Assembly (NCBI GenBank): GCA_052389755.1
Contig: JBQTHP010000162.1
Location: 1 to 7,251, forward strand
Length of the DNA: 7,251 nucleotides
DNA from: JBQTHP01 sp052389755
GTDB taxonomy: Bacteria; Pseudomonadota; Gammaproteobacteria; Steroidobacterales; Steroidobacteraceae
Direction: 5' to 3'
Position 1 is the first letter of the stretch. Every line of letters starts with the position of its first letter. Under the pieces are notes generated by a model that saw only the letters and a program-made list of their open reading frames with translations, had not been told where the DNA came from and searched no databases. Position numbers and translations under genes: made by a program. Below are positions 1 through 6,872 of the stretch, piece by piece.

Positions 1-11
1 GCCGCAGCATT

Positions 12-35
12 GCCCCGCAAGCATGACAGCGGGGC
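12..35. other. GC-rich inverted repeat near window start
   Basis: A perfect 7-base inverted repeat (GCCCCGC at 12-18 and GCGGGGC at 29-35) surrounds a 10-base loop. It could end transcription of a gene lying left of the window, or be chance in GC-rich DNA. There is no T-rich run on either side, so it is not a classical intrinsic terminator. The rest of 1-243 shows no gene with convincing coding character, and no clear sigma70 promoter was found ahead of the gene at 255. Confidence 0.3.
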
Positions 36-254
36 GGCTCATCATCTCCCGGCGCCAGGGCCGCGCGGTCCGGAACGCTCCCGCCACATCCGCGGCTGCA
101 TCGATCCCGCATGATGTTGCCGTGGAAGCGCGCGTGCGGTGAACCGGCCATCGCCCGGGCGCTTGTGCTCGTCGTGCGCCCATCCCTGGATTTCCGCGTC
201 TCGTCCCGCGCGGGAATTGCTAGCATGCCGCGCTGACGCTTCCGGAGGCTCCCC

Positions 255-722
255 ATGTATCTCGCGCTGAAAGCTCTGCACATCACCGCGGTCGTGCTCT
301 TTCTGGGCAACATCATCACGGGCGTTTTCTGGAAGGTGCACGCCGATCGCACTGGCGACCCGAAGCTGATGGCGCACGCGCTGCACGGGGTGATCCGCAG
401 CGATCGGCTGTTCACGGTGCCGGGTGTGTTTCTCATCATCATCACCGGTGTGTGGATGGCGATCGAAGGCGGGTTCCCGATTCTGCGCACCGACTGGATC
501 TGGCAGTCGCTGATCCTGTTCGGAATCGCCGGCGTGCTCTTCGGCGCCCAGGTCGCACCGCTGCAGAAGAAGATGCACGCGCTTGCGCAGGCCGCGGCAG
601 GCGGCGCGCCGTTGCCGCAGCAATATCACGAGCTGTCGAAGCGCTGGGCAATCACGGGCGGCATCGCGACGCTCACACCGCTCATCGCGCTGGCACTCAT
701 GGTGCTGAAGCGCGGCGTGTAG
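255..722 (+). CDS. DUF2269-type integral membrane protein
   Basis: This is a 155-residue inner-membrane protein of unknown biochemical role. Four hydrophobic segments are visible at about residues 5-25, 52-70, 81-103 and 130-150. A basic, polar stretch (about 104-130) lies between the last two. The pattern resembles the small DUF2269 family: a histidine in helix 1 (H9), a Gly-Asn after it, a loop with Arg-Ser-Asp-Arg (48-51) and a Trp-rich start to helix 3 (W81, W83). The start is well supported by GGAGG at 244-248, six bases before ATG. The stop is followed after one base by the ATG of the phosphatase gene, so the two are probably translated from one message. Some relatives are annotated only as predicted membrane proteins, and I cannot assign a substrate. 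The family call rests on recall of the pattern, not on a search. Confidence 0.82.
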   Translation: MYLALKALHITAVVLFLGNIITGVFWKVHADRTGDPKLMAHALHGVIRSDRLFTVPGVFLIIITGVWMAIEGGFPILRTDWIWQSLILFGIAGVLFGAQVAPLQKKMHALAQAAAGGAPLPQQYHELSKRWAITGGIATLTPLIALALMVLKRGV

Positions 723-723
723 C

Positions 724-2799
724 ATGCGCCGCGTCACTCGCAGAGAGTTCGTCGCGGCCGCTGCGGCGATCGGCGCAACCGCAGCTTGGGCGAACGCGCG
801 AGCGGCGCCCTCGCGGCGGTCGTGGACCGAGCGGCGCGATCTTTTCGCCGAGGGAGTTGCATCCGGCGACCCCGGTGCCGACAGCGTGCTGCTGTGGACT
901 CGCGTCAACGCTCCCGCGGCCGCCGCAGCCGTGCTCGCGGTGGAAGTCGCGGAAGACGCGGCTTTCGAGCGGGTGGTCGCGACCGCGCGCACGCGCGCGC
1001 TGGCTGCGGCGGATCACACGTGCCGCGTTCTCGTGGGCGGCCTCGAGCCTGCCCGCATCTATTGGTATCGGTTCATCGACGAGCGCGGTCAGGGCAGCCG
1101 CATCGGTCGCACCCGCACCGCCGCGGCCGCTGGCGACCCGCATCCGGTTCGCTTCGCGTTCGTGAGCTGCCAGAACGTGTGCGAAGGCGCGCAGAACGCG
1201 TACCGGCGCATGATCTTCGAGGACGAGCGCGCCGCGGCCGGCGAGCAGCTCGCGTTCGTGCTGCATCTCGGCGATTTCATCTACGAGGTCGTCGACTATC
1301 CGGAAGATCGCGCCGGCGGGAAACGCTACGACCGCCGCCTGCGCGACCTCGTGCGCTTTCCGGACGGCGAGAAGATCGGCGCGCTTCGCATCGCATCGAC
1401 TCTCGCGGACTATCGCACGCTCTACCGCACCTACCTGCGCGACCCGGACCTGCAGGACGCGCGCGCCCGCTGGCCGTTCGTACCGATGTGGGACAACCAC
1501 GAGTTCTCGTGGATGGGCTGGCAGTCCGTGCAGCGCTTTGGCGGCGAGGACAAACCGGTGCAGGCGCGCAAAGTCATTGCGAATCAGGCGTGGTTCGAAT
1601 ATCAGCCGGCACGCATCCGCAAGGCGGGCGGCGACTCACTCGAGCGCTTCGACGCGCCGGCCGTGAAGAACGCGCCGCTCGATGGCTTCGACGAGCACGG
1701 CTTCTCGCGCGAGCCGAACAACGTCGCCGCCGTGGAAAGCCTCACGGCGTACCGCACGGTGCGCTGGGGCCGGCATCTCGAGCTCGTCGTCACGGACATG
1801 CACAGCTACCGCTCGTCGGAGCCAACAGGCCGCCCCGAAGCGGCGGAGCTTGCGAGCGACGACTTTCCGGATCTTCTTCCGCAGGAAGCCATCGAGATAC
1901 TCGACGCGGGCCGCGCCTACGCGGGCGGCAAGCCGCCGGCTGCGATCGCGCTCGGCGAAAAGCGGATAGCGAATTTCCGCAAGGCCGAGCCGCCGCAGTC
2001 GATTCTCGGCGCGGACCAGAAGGCGTGGTTCCTCGACACGCTGCGCAACTCTCGCGCTACGTGGAAGGTGTGGGGCAACTCGCAGGGCACGCTCGATACG
2101 CGGGCCGATCCGCAGAACATTCCCGCCGGATTGACGAAGCCATGGCCGGGCGCCGGTTACGCGAGCTTCGGTTTTGGCGATCACAGCAGTGCGTATGTCG
2201 AGCGCGCGGAGCTCTACGACGCGATCCGCGACGCAGGCATCGCGGGCTTCGTCACCGTGTCAGGAGATCGACACAGCTTCTGGGCGGGGCTTGCCGCGAA
2301 GGCGCTGCCGCCGCGCGCGTTCGAACCGATCGGGGTCGTATTCACCACGGGCTCGGTGTCCGCGCCAGGACTCGTCGAAGCGCTCGAGCACGCGTTCCCG
2401 AAGGATCATCCGCTGCGCGCCCTCTACCTTGCCGACGTCGGCACGCCGCCGCGAGCGCAGCCGGCCGTGAATCTGCTCCTGAAGCACGGCGTGCGCTCGT
2501 GCCTCGAGTACCAGCGCACGGGTAACCTCGAGCGCGCTCGACGCGCCTCGAACCCCGAGCTCGCACCGCACCTTTCGTTCGTCGACATGGCGGGGCACGG
2601 TTACGCCACGCTGCGCGTGGCTGGTGATGCCGTGGAATGCGAGTTCGTGTGCGTCCCGCGGCCGCTCGAACGCAGCGCGGGCGAGGACGGCGGGCCGCTG
2701 CGCTACCGCGTCGCCCACCGCGCGCGGCTGTGGCGCAAGGGAGAGCGGCCGCAGCTCGAGCAGCGCGTGCTCGAAGGCGATCCGGGGCTTTCGATCTGA
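724..2799 (+). CDS. Tat-exported alkaline phosphatase D-family protein (PhoD-like)
   Basis: This 691-residue protein belongs to the PhoD metallophosphatase family, secreted phosphomono-/diesterases that use a Ca/Fe-type metal centre. The N-terminus has a twin-arginine signal (Thr-Arg-Arg-Glu-Phe-Val followed by an Ala-rich stretch), which implies export of the folded enzyme to the periplasm. Residues about 38-140 match the PhoD N-terminal domain (Phe-x-x-Gly-Val-Ala-Ser-Gly-Asp-Pro, later Leu-Leu-Trp-Thr-Arg-Val). Likely metal and active-site motifs are His-Leu-Gly-Asp with following Tyr-Glu (181-188), Trp-Asp-Asn-His-Glu (256-260), Asp358 to Arg363, and Ser-Gly-Asp-Arg-His (513-517). The usual asparagine region appears as Trp-Gly-Asn-Ser (450-453). 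The start is fixed by the Tat motif and by its position one base after the preceding stop. The Shine-Dalgarno signal is weak (GAAG at 707-710), so translation is probably coupled. No Pho box was recognised upstream. Substrate is not predictable. I give no gene symbol because many paralogues share this domain. Confidence 0.92.
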   Translation: MRRVTRREFVAAAAAIGATAAWANARAAPSRRSWTERRDLFAEGVASGDPGADSVLLWTRVNAPAAAAAVLAVEVAEDAAFERVVATARTRALAAADHTCRVLVGGLEPARIYWYRFIDERGQGSRIGRTRTAAAAGDPHPVRFAFVSCQNVCEGAQNAYRRMIFEDERAAAGEQLAFVLHLGDFIYEVVDYPEDRAGGKRYDRRLRDLVRFPDGEKIGALRIASTLADYRTLYRTYLRDPDLQDARARWPFVPMWDNHEFSWMGWQSVQRFGGEDKPVQARKVIANQAWFEYQPARIRKAGGDSLERFDAPAVKNAPLDGFDEHGFSREPNNVAAVESLTAYRTVRWGRHLELVVTDMHSYRSSEPTGRPEAAELASDDFPDLLPQEAIEILDAGRAYAGGKPPAAIALGEKRIANFRKAEPPQSILGADQKAWFLDTLRNSRATWKVWGNSQGTLDTRADPQNIPAGLTKPWPGAGYASFGFGDHSSAYVERAELYDAIRDAGIAGFVTVSGDRHSFWAGLAAKALPPRAFEPIGVVFTTGSVSAPGLVEALEHAFPKDHPLRALYLADVGTPPRAQPAVNLLLKHGVRSCLEYQRTGNLERARRASNPELAPHLSFVDMAGHGYATLRVAGDAVECEFVCVPRPLERSAGEDGGPLRYRVAHRARLWRKGERPQLEQRVLEGDPGLSI

Positions 2800-2801
2800 C
2801 T

Positions 2802-2878
2802 TGGCGCGCCCGGAGAGATTCGAACTCCCGACCCTCAGGTTCGAAGCCTGATGCTCTATCCAACTGAGCTACGGGCGC
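2802..2878 (-). tRNA. tRNA-Arg (anticodon TCG)
   Basis: A complete cloverleaf reads on the - strand. The acceptor stem is GCGCCCG (2878-2872) paired with CGGGCGC. A D arm follows, with GCTC/GAGC and the AGTTGGATA loop. The anticodon stem TCAGG/CCTGA holds the loop CTTCGAA, giving anticodon TCG, which reads CGA and related Arg codons. The variable loop is short, and the T arm is GGGAG/CTCTC with loop TTCGAAT. The discriminator is G and the CCA end is encoded in the DNA (2802-2804). The gene is 77 bases including CCA. It converges on the phosphatase gene, whose stop ends at 2799, leaving two bases between the mature 3' end and that stop. Any terminator for this tRNA must therefore sit inside the phosphatase coding sequence. 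Confidence 0.96.
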
Positions 2879-3165
2879 GCTTTGGAATCAACAGCCTACC
2901 AGACGCGAGCATCAGGCTCGGAATAGATCTACAAATCAAAACCGGGCTCCAAGACGTCACGGGAGCATCGATCGCCGGTTCGAACACGATCGCACGCGTG
3001 GCGAGTTGGCCCGCGCGGCGGGCTGGAGCCAGTACCTACGGTCTCGTGAATATTTGCGCGACAAAGCCACGATGTGGGCCAACTGAGTGAGATAGGCAAC
3101 GCGCGTCCCGCAGATACAGATGTGAAACGGGTCCGATCAACAACGAGTACTTTGGGGGAAGGTCC
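2879..3165. other. Intergenic leader between tRNA-Arg and the RHS gene
   Basis: These 287 bases separate two divergent genes and must hold the tRNA promoter (- strand) and the RHS promoter (+ strand). I found no convincing -35/-10 pair for either. Structures seen: a 12-base inverted copy of part of the tRNA anticodon/D arm at 2907-2918; a direct repeat CGATCGC at 2969-2975 and 2987-2993; and a GC hairpin with six perfect pairs and a three-base loop at 3009-3023. Composition becomes more A/T-rich than in the preceding genes. No coding frame here looks real. Confidence 0.5.
3009..3023. other. Short GC hairpin upstream of the RHS gene
   Basis: GCCCGC (3009-3014) and GCGGGC (3018-3023) form a perfect six-pair stem with a three-base loop, extendable by G-T wobble pairs at the base. 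It lies about 140 bases before the RHS start codon. No T-run follows, so it is not a standard terminator. It might form in the 5' leader RNA or simply reflect GC-rich sequence. Confidence 0.3.
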
Positions 3166-5943
3166 ATGATGAGGAAAAGGAGTCTCCTAACCTGCGCCAT
3201 CGTGACTCTGGCGTTGATCGGCAAGCCAGTTCGAGCGCAGGGCTACGGCGAACATCCAGATCATCCGGCGCTCTCGCAAGCCGCGGCGGACCACATACAC
3301 CTGCTCAATGAGTTAGGGTCCCGGCGACGCTCGAACACATTGTTTCGCAATGAGCAGAGCATCGATCTGGGTGTCCAGATCAGCTATGTCAATGTCGGCG
3401 CGGGAAATCTGACCTTCGCGCGGCGCGATCTGGTCGTCGTCGGACGCGTTCCGCTCGTGTTCGCACGGGTGTATGACTCGAGCGTCCTCGCAGGGCCCGA
3501 CTTCGGCCCGGGCTGGCGAATTGCCAGCGCCGAGTCCATCCAAGTCGCCGGCCGACAGTTACGTCTCCTTGATGAGTCAGGCTCGACGGTCACGTTTCGT
3601 GCCGTCGAGGGCAACCGCTACGAACCAGTCAAGCCGCATTCTTCAGCAGTGTTGACGCTTCTACGCACAGCGTCCGATGAACTGACTGCGGAACTGCAGG
3701 GCGGCTGGCGGCGGACATTTCGCCTCGAGTCGGGCGCGTACCGGCTGGTGGAAGTCGCTGATCGCTTCGATAACTCGATAGCGCTGCGATATCAGGACGG
3801 CCGACTGCACGAGATTGTAGCTCCGGCCGGCCCCTACCTGAGAATTCTGCGCGGTGCGGACGGCCTTATCAGCGCCATCGAAGACAACAGCGGACGAGCA
3901 GTGCGCTATCTTTACGATCATGCCGGCCGACTCTCTGCGGTATTCGACGCCGGCGGTAACGAGTGGCGATACACGTACGATCACAGGCACCGTCTCGCCT
4001 CGATGACCAATCCGGAAGGCTTCCAGGAGCTCAGCGCCCGCTACGATCCTGCCGGGCGGGTGCAGCAGATCTTCGCCAACGGGTTCAACCGAACATTTGC
4101 TTACAAGAGGAATCGAGAAACCGAAGTCCGCGACACCGTCATGGGCGTGGCGCAGTTCACGCAGGACAGGGACGGCATCACGGTGAGCGTACGGAGCTTT
4201 GCCGGCGACGGAACTCACATCGCGCTGGACGACGAACACCAAGTTGTCGAGTTCCGCGCAGTCGGCGGGGCCACTACCGAATTTCGGTATGAAGATAAGC
4301 GGCTCAAGACTGCGGGCGTCAGCACCGGCACCGCCACTCGGCAACTCGGCTATGCCTACGACGTCAAAGGCAGGCTGGCGAGCATCGAGGGAGTCTTAAG
4401 CGATGCGCCGTCCGCACCGGCCGACACCCTGCGGCTTGAGTATGACCCCGATGGCGCACTAAGCGCCTGGAGCTCCGCAGATCGACGGCGCAGCTACGAG
4501 TACTCCCAGTCGGGCGATCTGACGCACCTCACTCTGAACAGCCGCACCTACACGTTCGCCAGCGATGGTGACGGCCAAATCACCTTCTCGGGCGATGCCG
4601 CGGGTAAGACTCTGAACTTCACCTACCGCCCAGACGGGAAGCTCGAGCGCACGACCTACTGGGATGGCACCACAGTGGCGTACGAGCACGACGCCTTGGG
4701 AACGCGCAGTTTCGGTGACTGGGGCGGCCAAGGCAGCGTCATCTACACGTATGACCGGTCCGGCAATGCTCGAGAAATCCTGATCACGTCCGGCACCGGC
4801 GAGAAGGGAGGTCATGCCATCGAGATGGACGCGCAGCAGCGGGTGAAGTCCGTTTCTTACGGCGAGGGTCGGTCCCTGACGATCACCTACGATGCTGCCG
4901 GCAATCCGCAACGCATCGTGAGCTCGGCAGGCGACGACCTGCGTTACGAGTACGATCCTTCAAATCGGCTGCACCGAATCGTCAGTAACGGTTCGGAGCT
5001 GTTGAAGTACGACTACGCAACGACCGAACGCGACCTGCGCGCGCAAATCGATCACAAGACCATGCGTACGCTGCTGCCGATGCGTCGCGCCTCGGTGGCA
5101 TTCGGCAGTCTGTTTGAGGTCGTGCAAACCCGCACTCAGGGTACGCCGCTGCGCGCCGTCGTATTCGATGAAGAGCTCATGGCGTTTCGTCTGGTGAGCC
5201 CGACGGCGGTCGTGTTCGAAGACGCCGCGGTTTACGATGGCTTGAGCCGGATGCGGCTGATTTACTCCGGGCGCGACGACTTCAAGGATAAGGACCGGTT
5301 CGAACAGCCCTCCAACGTCCTGTTCCTGCCTCCGGAATACCTCTCGATCAATTGCTGCATTCCCTGCTCCAATCCACCACACTTCCTGTGCGGTCGGTGC
5401 GTCTTTGATGGCAATGGTGAGCCGATTGTGTGCTATTGCTCGCCACCGCCACCGCCACCCCCGCCGCCCTGTCACGTACCGATCAACTTCAGACAGGTCA
5501 GCGCAAGCGACATCGGAAACGGTATTCTGCGCTTCGAGTATGCCTGGAACTCGAGCTCCGGAAACCTTGCAGACTTGGCGGCATGTGTTGTCGGGGAGAT
5601 CGTGACTTATCCTAGCAGTCAGAATCCGTGGCCTTGGCCTAGTCCTCCGTTTCCGTCGGTTAGTACGCCGAACCCGAGCATAACAGAGCAGGATGGACCG
5701 CTGGGTGGCCTGATAGATAGCCACAATCCGGGTGGAACGTTCGTAAAGCCATACAACACGTCTGCTTTTGTGGCCACTCAGTATTACCGCTATCGCTGTC
5801 CCTGCAGCAACGGCGGAAACCCTGTAAACCTCATGGGCCCGCTGGCGATAGGGCGCTCCGTGATACAGACTGAAGGTGGTAGCTGGAGATACACGGTCAC
5901 GAAGGACGTCGGTGGTTTGGCCGCGATCGACCCTCTACCTTGA
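3166..5943 (+). CDS. Exported RHS/YD-repeat protein with atypical Cys-rich, poly-Pro C-terminus
   Basis: This 925-residue protein starts with a Sec signal peptide (basic Met-Met-Arg-Lys-Arg, hydrophobic 7-19, likely cleavage after Val-Arg-Ala at 24). GGGGGAAGG at 3154-3162 supports the start; ATG at 3169 is a close alternative. Residues about 66-160 resemble the DUF6531 domain that begins many RHS/teneurin-like proteins (Gly-Asn-Leu, Pro-Leu-Val-Phe-x-Arg-x-Tyr-Asp-Ser, Phe-Gly-Pro-Gly-Trp). From about 190 to 612 run degenerate YD repeats, such as Tyr-Asp-His-Ala-Gly-Arg-Leu and Tyr-Asp-Ala-Ala-Gly-Asn, expected to form a spiralling beta shell. The usual core end (DPxGxxxGxNxYxY-type) and a recognisable toxin tip are absent. 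Instead there is a region about 613-728, a Cys-rich segment (730-769), nine prolines (760-768) and an unrecognised, probably beta-rich domain (770-925). Third codon positions carry more A/T than the phosphatase gene, and TTA Leu codons occur. It probably acts outside the cytoplasm or at the surface; function unknown. Confidence 0.88.
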   Translation: MMRKRSLLTCAIVTLALIGKPVRAQGYGEHPDHPALSQAAADHIHLLNELGSRRRSNTLFRNEQSIDLGVQISYVNVGAGNLTFARRDLVVVGRVPLVFARVYDSSVLAGPDFGPGWRIASAESIQVAGRQLRLLDESGSTVTFRAVEGNRYEPVKPHSSAVLTLLRTASDELTAELQGGWRRTFRLESGAYRLVEVADRFDNSIALRYQDGRLHEIVAPAGPYLRILRGADGLISAIEDNSGRAVRYLYDHAGRLSAVFDAGGNEWRYTYDHRHRLASMTNPEGFQELSARYDPAGRVQQIFANGFNRTFAYKRNRETEVRDTVMGVAQFTQDRDGITVSVRSFAGDGTHIALDDEHQVVEFRAVGGATTEFRYEDKRLKTAGVSTGTATRQLGYAYDVKGRLASIEGVLSDAPSAPADTLRLEYDPDGALSAWSSADRRRSYEYSQSGDLTHLTLNSRTYTFASDGDGQITFSGDAAGKTLNFTYRPDGKLERTTYWDGTTVAYEHDALGTRSFGDWGGQGSVIYTYDRSGNAREILITSGTGEKGGHAIEMDAQQRVKSVSYGEGRSLTITYDAAGNPQRIVSSAGDDLRYEYDPSNRLHRIVSNGSELLKYDYATTERDLRAQIDHKTMRTLLPMRRASVAFGSLFEVVQTRTQGTPLRAVVFDEELMAFRLVSPTAVVFEDAAVYDGLSRMRLIYSGRDDFKDKDRFEQPSNVLFLPPEYLSINCCIPCSNPPHFLCGRCVFDGNGEPIVCYCSPPPPPPPPPCHVPINFRQVSASDIGNGILRFEYAWNSSSGNLADLAACVVGEIVTYPSSQNPWPWPSPPFPSVSTPNPSITEQDGPLGGLIDSHNPGGTFVKPYNTSAFVATQYYRYRCPCSNGGNPVNLMGPLAIGRSVIQTEGGSWRYTVTKDVGGLAAIDPLP
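5353..5472 (+). other. Cysteine-rich segment within the RHS protein
   Basis: Residues 730-769 contain eight cysteines: C730, C731, C734, C742, C745, C756, C758 and C769. They form CxxC pairs (731/734, 742/745) and a CxC (756/758), ending just past the proline run. In an exported protein these are most likely disulfides, though a metal knot is possible. The segment sits exactly where RHS proteins usually switch from shell to variable C-terminal domain, so it may be a hinge or cap. Confidence 0.6.
5443..5469 (+). repeat. Poly-proline codon run
   Basis: Nine consecutive proline codons (CCA, CCG and CCC mixed) encode residues 760-768 of the RHS protein. The mixed codons argue for selection on the peptide rather than simple slippage alone. 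Such a run would form a stiff linker and would need EF-P for smooth translation. It divides the Cys-rich segment from the C-terminal domain. Confidence 0.9.
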
Positions 5944-5944
5944 A

Positions 5945-5950
5945 GGAGAG
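5945..5950 (+). promoter_or_regulatory. Ribosome binding site that sets the start of the HEAT-like gene
   Basis: GGAGAG begins two bases after the RHS stop codon and lies nine bases before ATG at 5960. It selects 5960 over the upstream in-frame ATG at 5876, which lies inside the RHS gene and would put a polar segment ahead of the signal peptide. The TTG at 5951 directly abuts the motif and is too close. Confidence 0.8.
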
Positions 5951-5959
5951 TTGACGGCG

Positions 5960-6844
5960 ATGTCATATAGAGCACGCGTCCTCGCGCAAGTCGTACTCAT
6001 TTTGGCGGCCGCTTGTTCAGGTATCGTGGCGGCAAAAAGCGGCGAGGGTGTCATCGTCGCCTACTATTTGGAGTCTCCAACGCTGACATTACACGAGCCG
6101 GTGCGTCTCACTTTCGACTTGCAGAACAGGTCAGACAAGCCCGTAAAGCTGGATCTGGGATACGACCGCAAGGGCAGCTTTCAGCTTACCGTCACTCGGC
6201 CAGGGGGAAACAAGCAGGAAGTGCGGCAACTGGGCCCACGAGGGGCAGGAGGCACGTCGAGGATCGGGACCATCCGAGTTGCTTCGGGGGAACGCTATAC
6301 GGAATCGCTGCTGCTGAATGAGTGGACAGAGTTCGAGCAGGCAGGCGTTTATCAGTTAGCGCTGCGCCTATCGAAGCCAATCGAATCGGAACAAGGCTCG
6401 GCTCTCGTCGCAGTACGTCCCTTTAAAGTGAAACTGACAATCCTTCCGCGCGATGAACGAGAGCTGGCTCAAAGAGCCGCAGCCCTCGCCTCGACGATCG
6501 AGATAGCGCAATCGACGGAAGAGTACCGGCAGGCGGCGCTGGCGCTCAGTTACATCAATGACTCGATCGCAGTGCCTTTTCTTGCAAGGGCGCTTCGTTC
6601 CGGAAAGTTTGTCGAGGCCGAGGCAGCCGAGGGCCTGGAAAGGATAGGCAACACGGATGCGGCCCAAGTGCTGATTTCAGCATTTGAAGAGGGCAAAGCT
6701 GCACATGGCGATCTCGAATCCCGGCGAGCGCTTCGCGCCAACCTTGCCGAGCAGGCTCTGCAAAGACTTCTCAGAAAGACTTCCGACGAGAAAGTCAGAG
6801 ACATGATCGAGCACGCGGTCAAGCGTGACGTCGCGGCCAACTGA
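5960..6844 (+). CDS. Exported protein with beta-sandwich N-terminal half and HEAT-like C-terminal half
   Basis: This is a 294-residue protein of unknown function. The N-terminus is a signal peptide (Arg-rich start, hydrophobic 7-18). Cleavage could follow Val-Ala-Ala at 25; alternatively Cys19, preceded by Ala-Ala-Ala, could be a weak lipobox with Leu only at -4. Residues about 30-162 alternate hydrophobic and polar like an Ig-type beta sandwich. They carry a phrase common in such domains, 'TLHEPVRLTFDLQNRSDKPV' (43-62). After a short charged linker, residues about 164-292 are helical with an Arg-Gln-Ala-Ala-Leu-Ala-Leu helix, then Ile-Ala-Val-Pro-Phe-Leu and Glu-Ala-Ala-Glu-Gly-Leu-Glu-Arg-Ile-Gly, typical of HEAT-like repeats that bind proteins. 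It starts 16 bases after the RHS stop with its own strong ribosome site, so the two are very likely co-transcribed. TTA codons and A/T-ending codons match the RHS gene. It may be a partner, chaperone or protective protein for the RHS product; that is inference only. Confidence 0.85.
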   Translation: MSYRARVLAQVVLILAAACSGIVAAKSGEGVIVAYYLESPTLTLHEPVRLTFDLQNRSDKPVKLDLGYDRKGSFQLTVTRPGGNKQEVRQLGPRGAGGTSRIGTIRVASGERYTESLLLNEWTEFEQAGVYQLALRLSKPIESEQGSALVAVRPFKVKLTILPRDERELAQRAAALASTIEIAQSTEEYRQAALALSYINDSIAVPFLARALRSGKFVEAEAAEGLERIGNTDAAQVLISAFEEGKAAHGDLESRRALRANLAEQALQRLLRKTSDEKVRDMIEHAVKRDVAAN

Positions 6845-6862
6845 TAGCTGTGCCTTCGACAC

Positions 6863-6872
6863 CACCGCGGTG
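6863..6872. other. Ten-base perfect palindrome after the HEAT-like gene
   Basis: CACCGCGGTG is its own reverse complement and lies about 19 bases after the stop codon. It sits between that gene and the candidate rolling-circle origin. It has no loop and no T-run, so it is a poor terminator. It may be the remaining target-side sequence of the insertion or a chance palindrome. Confidence 0.35.

Noticed and set aside
42..992. Long - strand open frame of 316 codons at the left edge
   Set aside because: It lies opposite the membrane protein and the start of the phosphatase gene. It is full of Arg, Ala and His with no domain-like pattern, as expected of antisense frames in GC-rich genes.
786..2525. 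Long + strand open frame of 579 codons overlapping the phosphatase gene
   Set aside because: It is a frame-shifted shadow of the phosphatase gene, extremely Arg-rich. The phosphatase frame carries clear metal-binding motifs and a Tat signal.
2756..2774. Seven-pair hairpin inside the phosphatase 3' end as a terminator for the tRNA
   Set aside because: The stem (TCGAGCA / TGCTCGA) is perfect and suitably placed, but no T-run follows on the - strand and the sequence is explained by coding.
2342..2867. Open frames on both strands running through the tRNA gene
   Set aside because: Peptides such as Ser-Gly-Phe-Glu-Pro-Glu-Gly-Arg-Glu-Phe-Glu-Ser-Leu are the familiar false translation of a tRNA T arm and anticodon arm.
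2802..2878. tRNA-Arg as the attachment site of an integrative island covering the RHS pair
   Set aside because: Integrases of this kind normally use the tRNA 3' half, which faces left here, while the distinct block lies on the 5' side. No integrase gene or direct repeat of the tRNA 3' end was seen.
3661..5724. Several - strand open frames (such as 3661-4344 and 4960-5724) opposite the RHS gene
   Set aside because: They are antisense to a well-supported coding frame with YD repeats and show no recognisable motif or ribosome site.
5876..5959. Upstream ATG start for the HEAT-like gene, adding 28 residues
   Set aside because: It lies inside the RHS gene, lacks a ribosome site and would bury the signal peptide. 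GGAGAG at 5945-5950 supports ATG at 5960.
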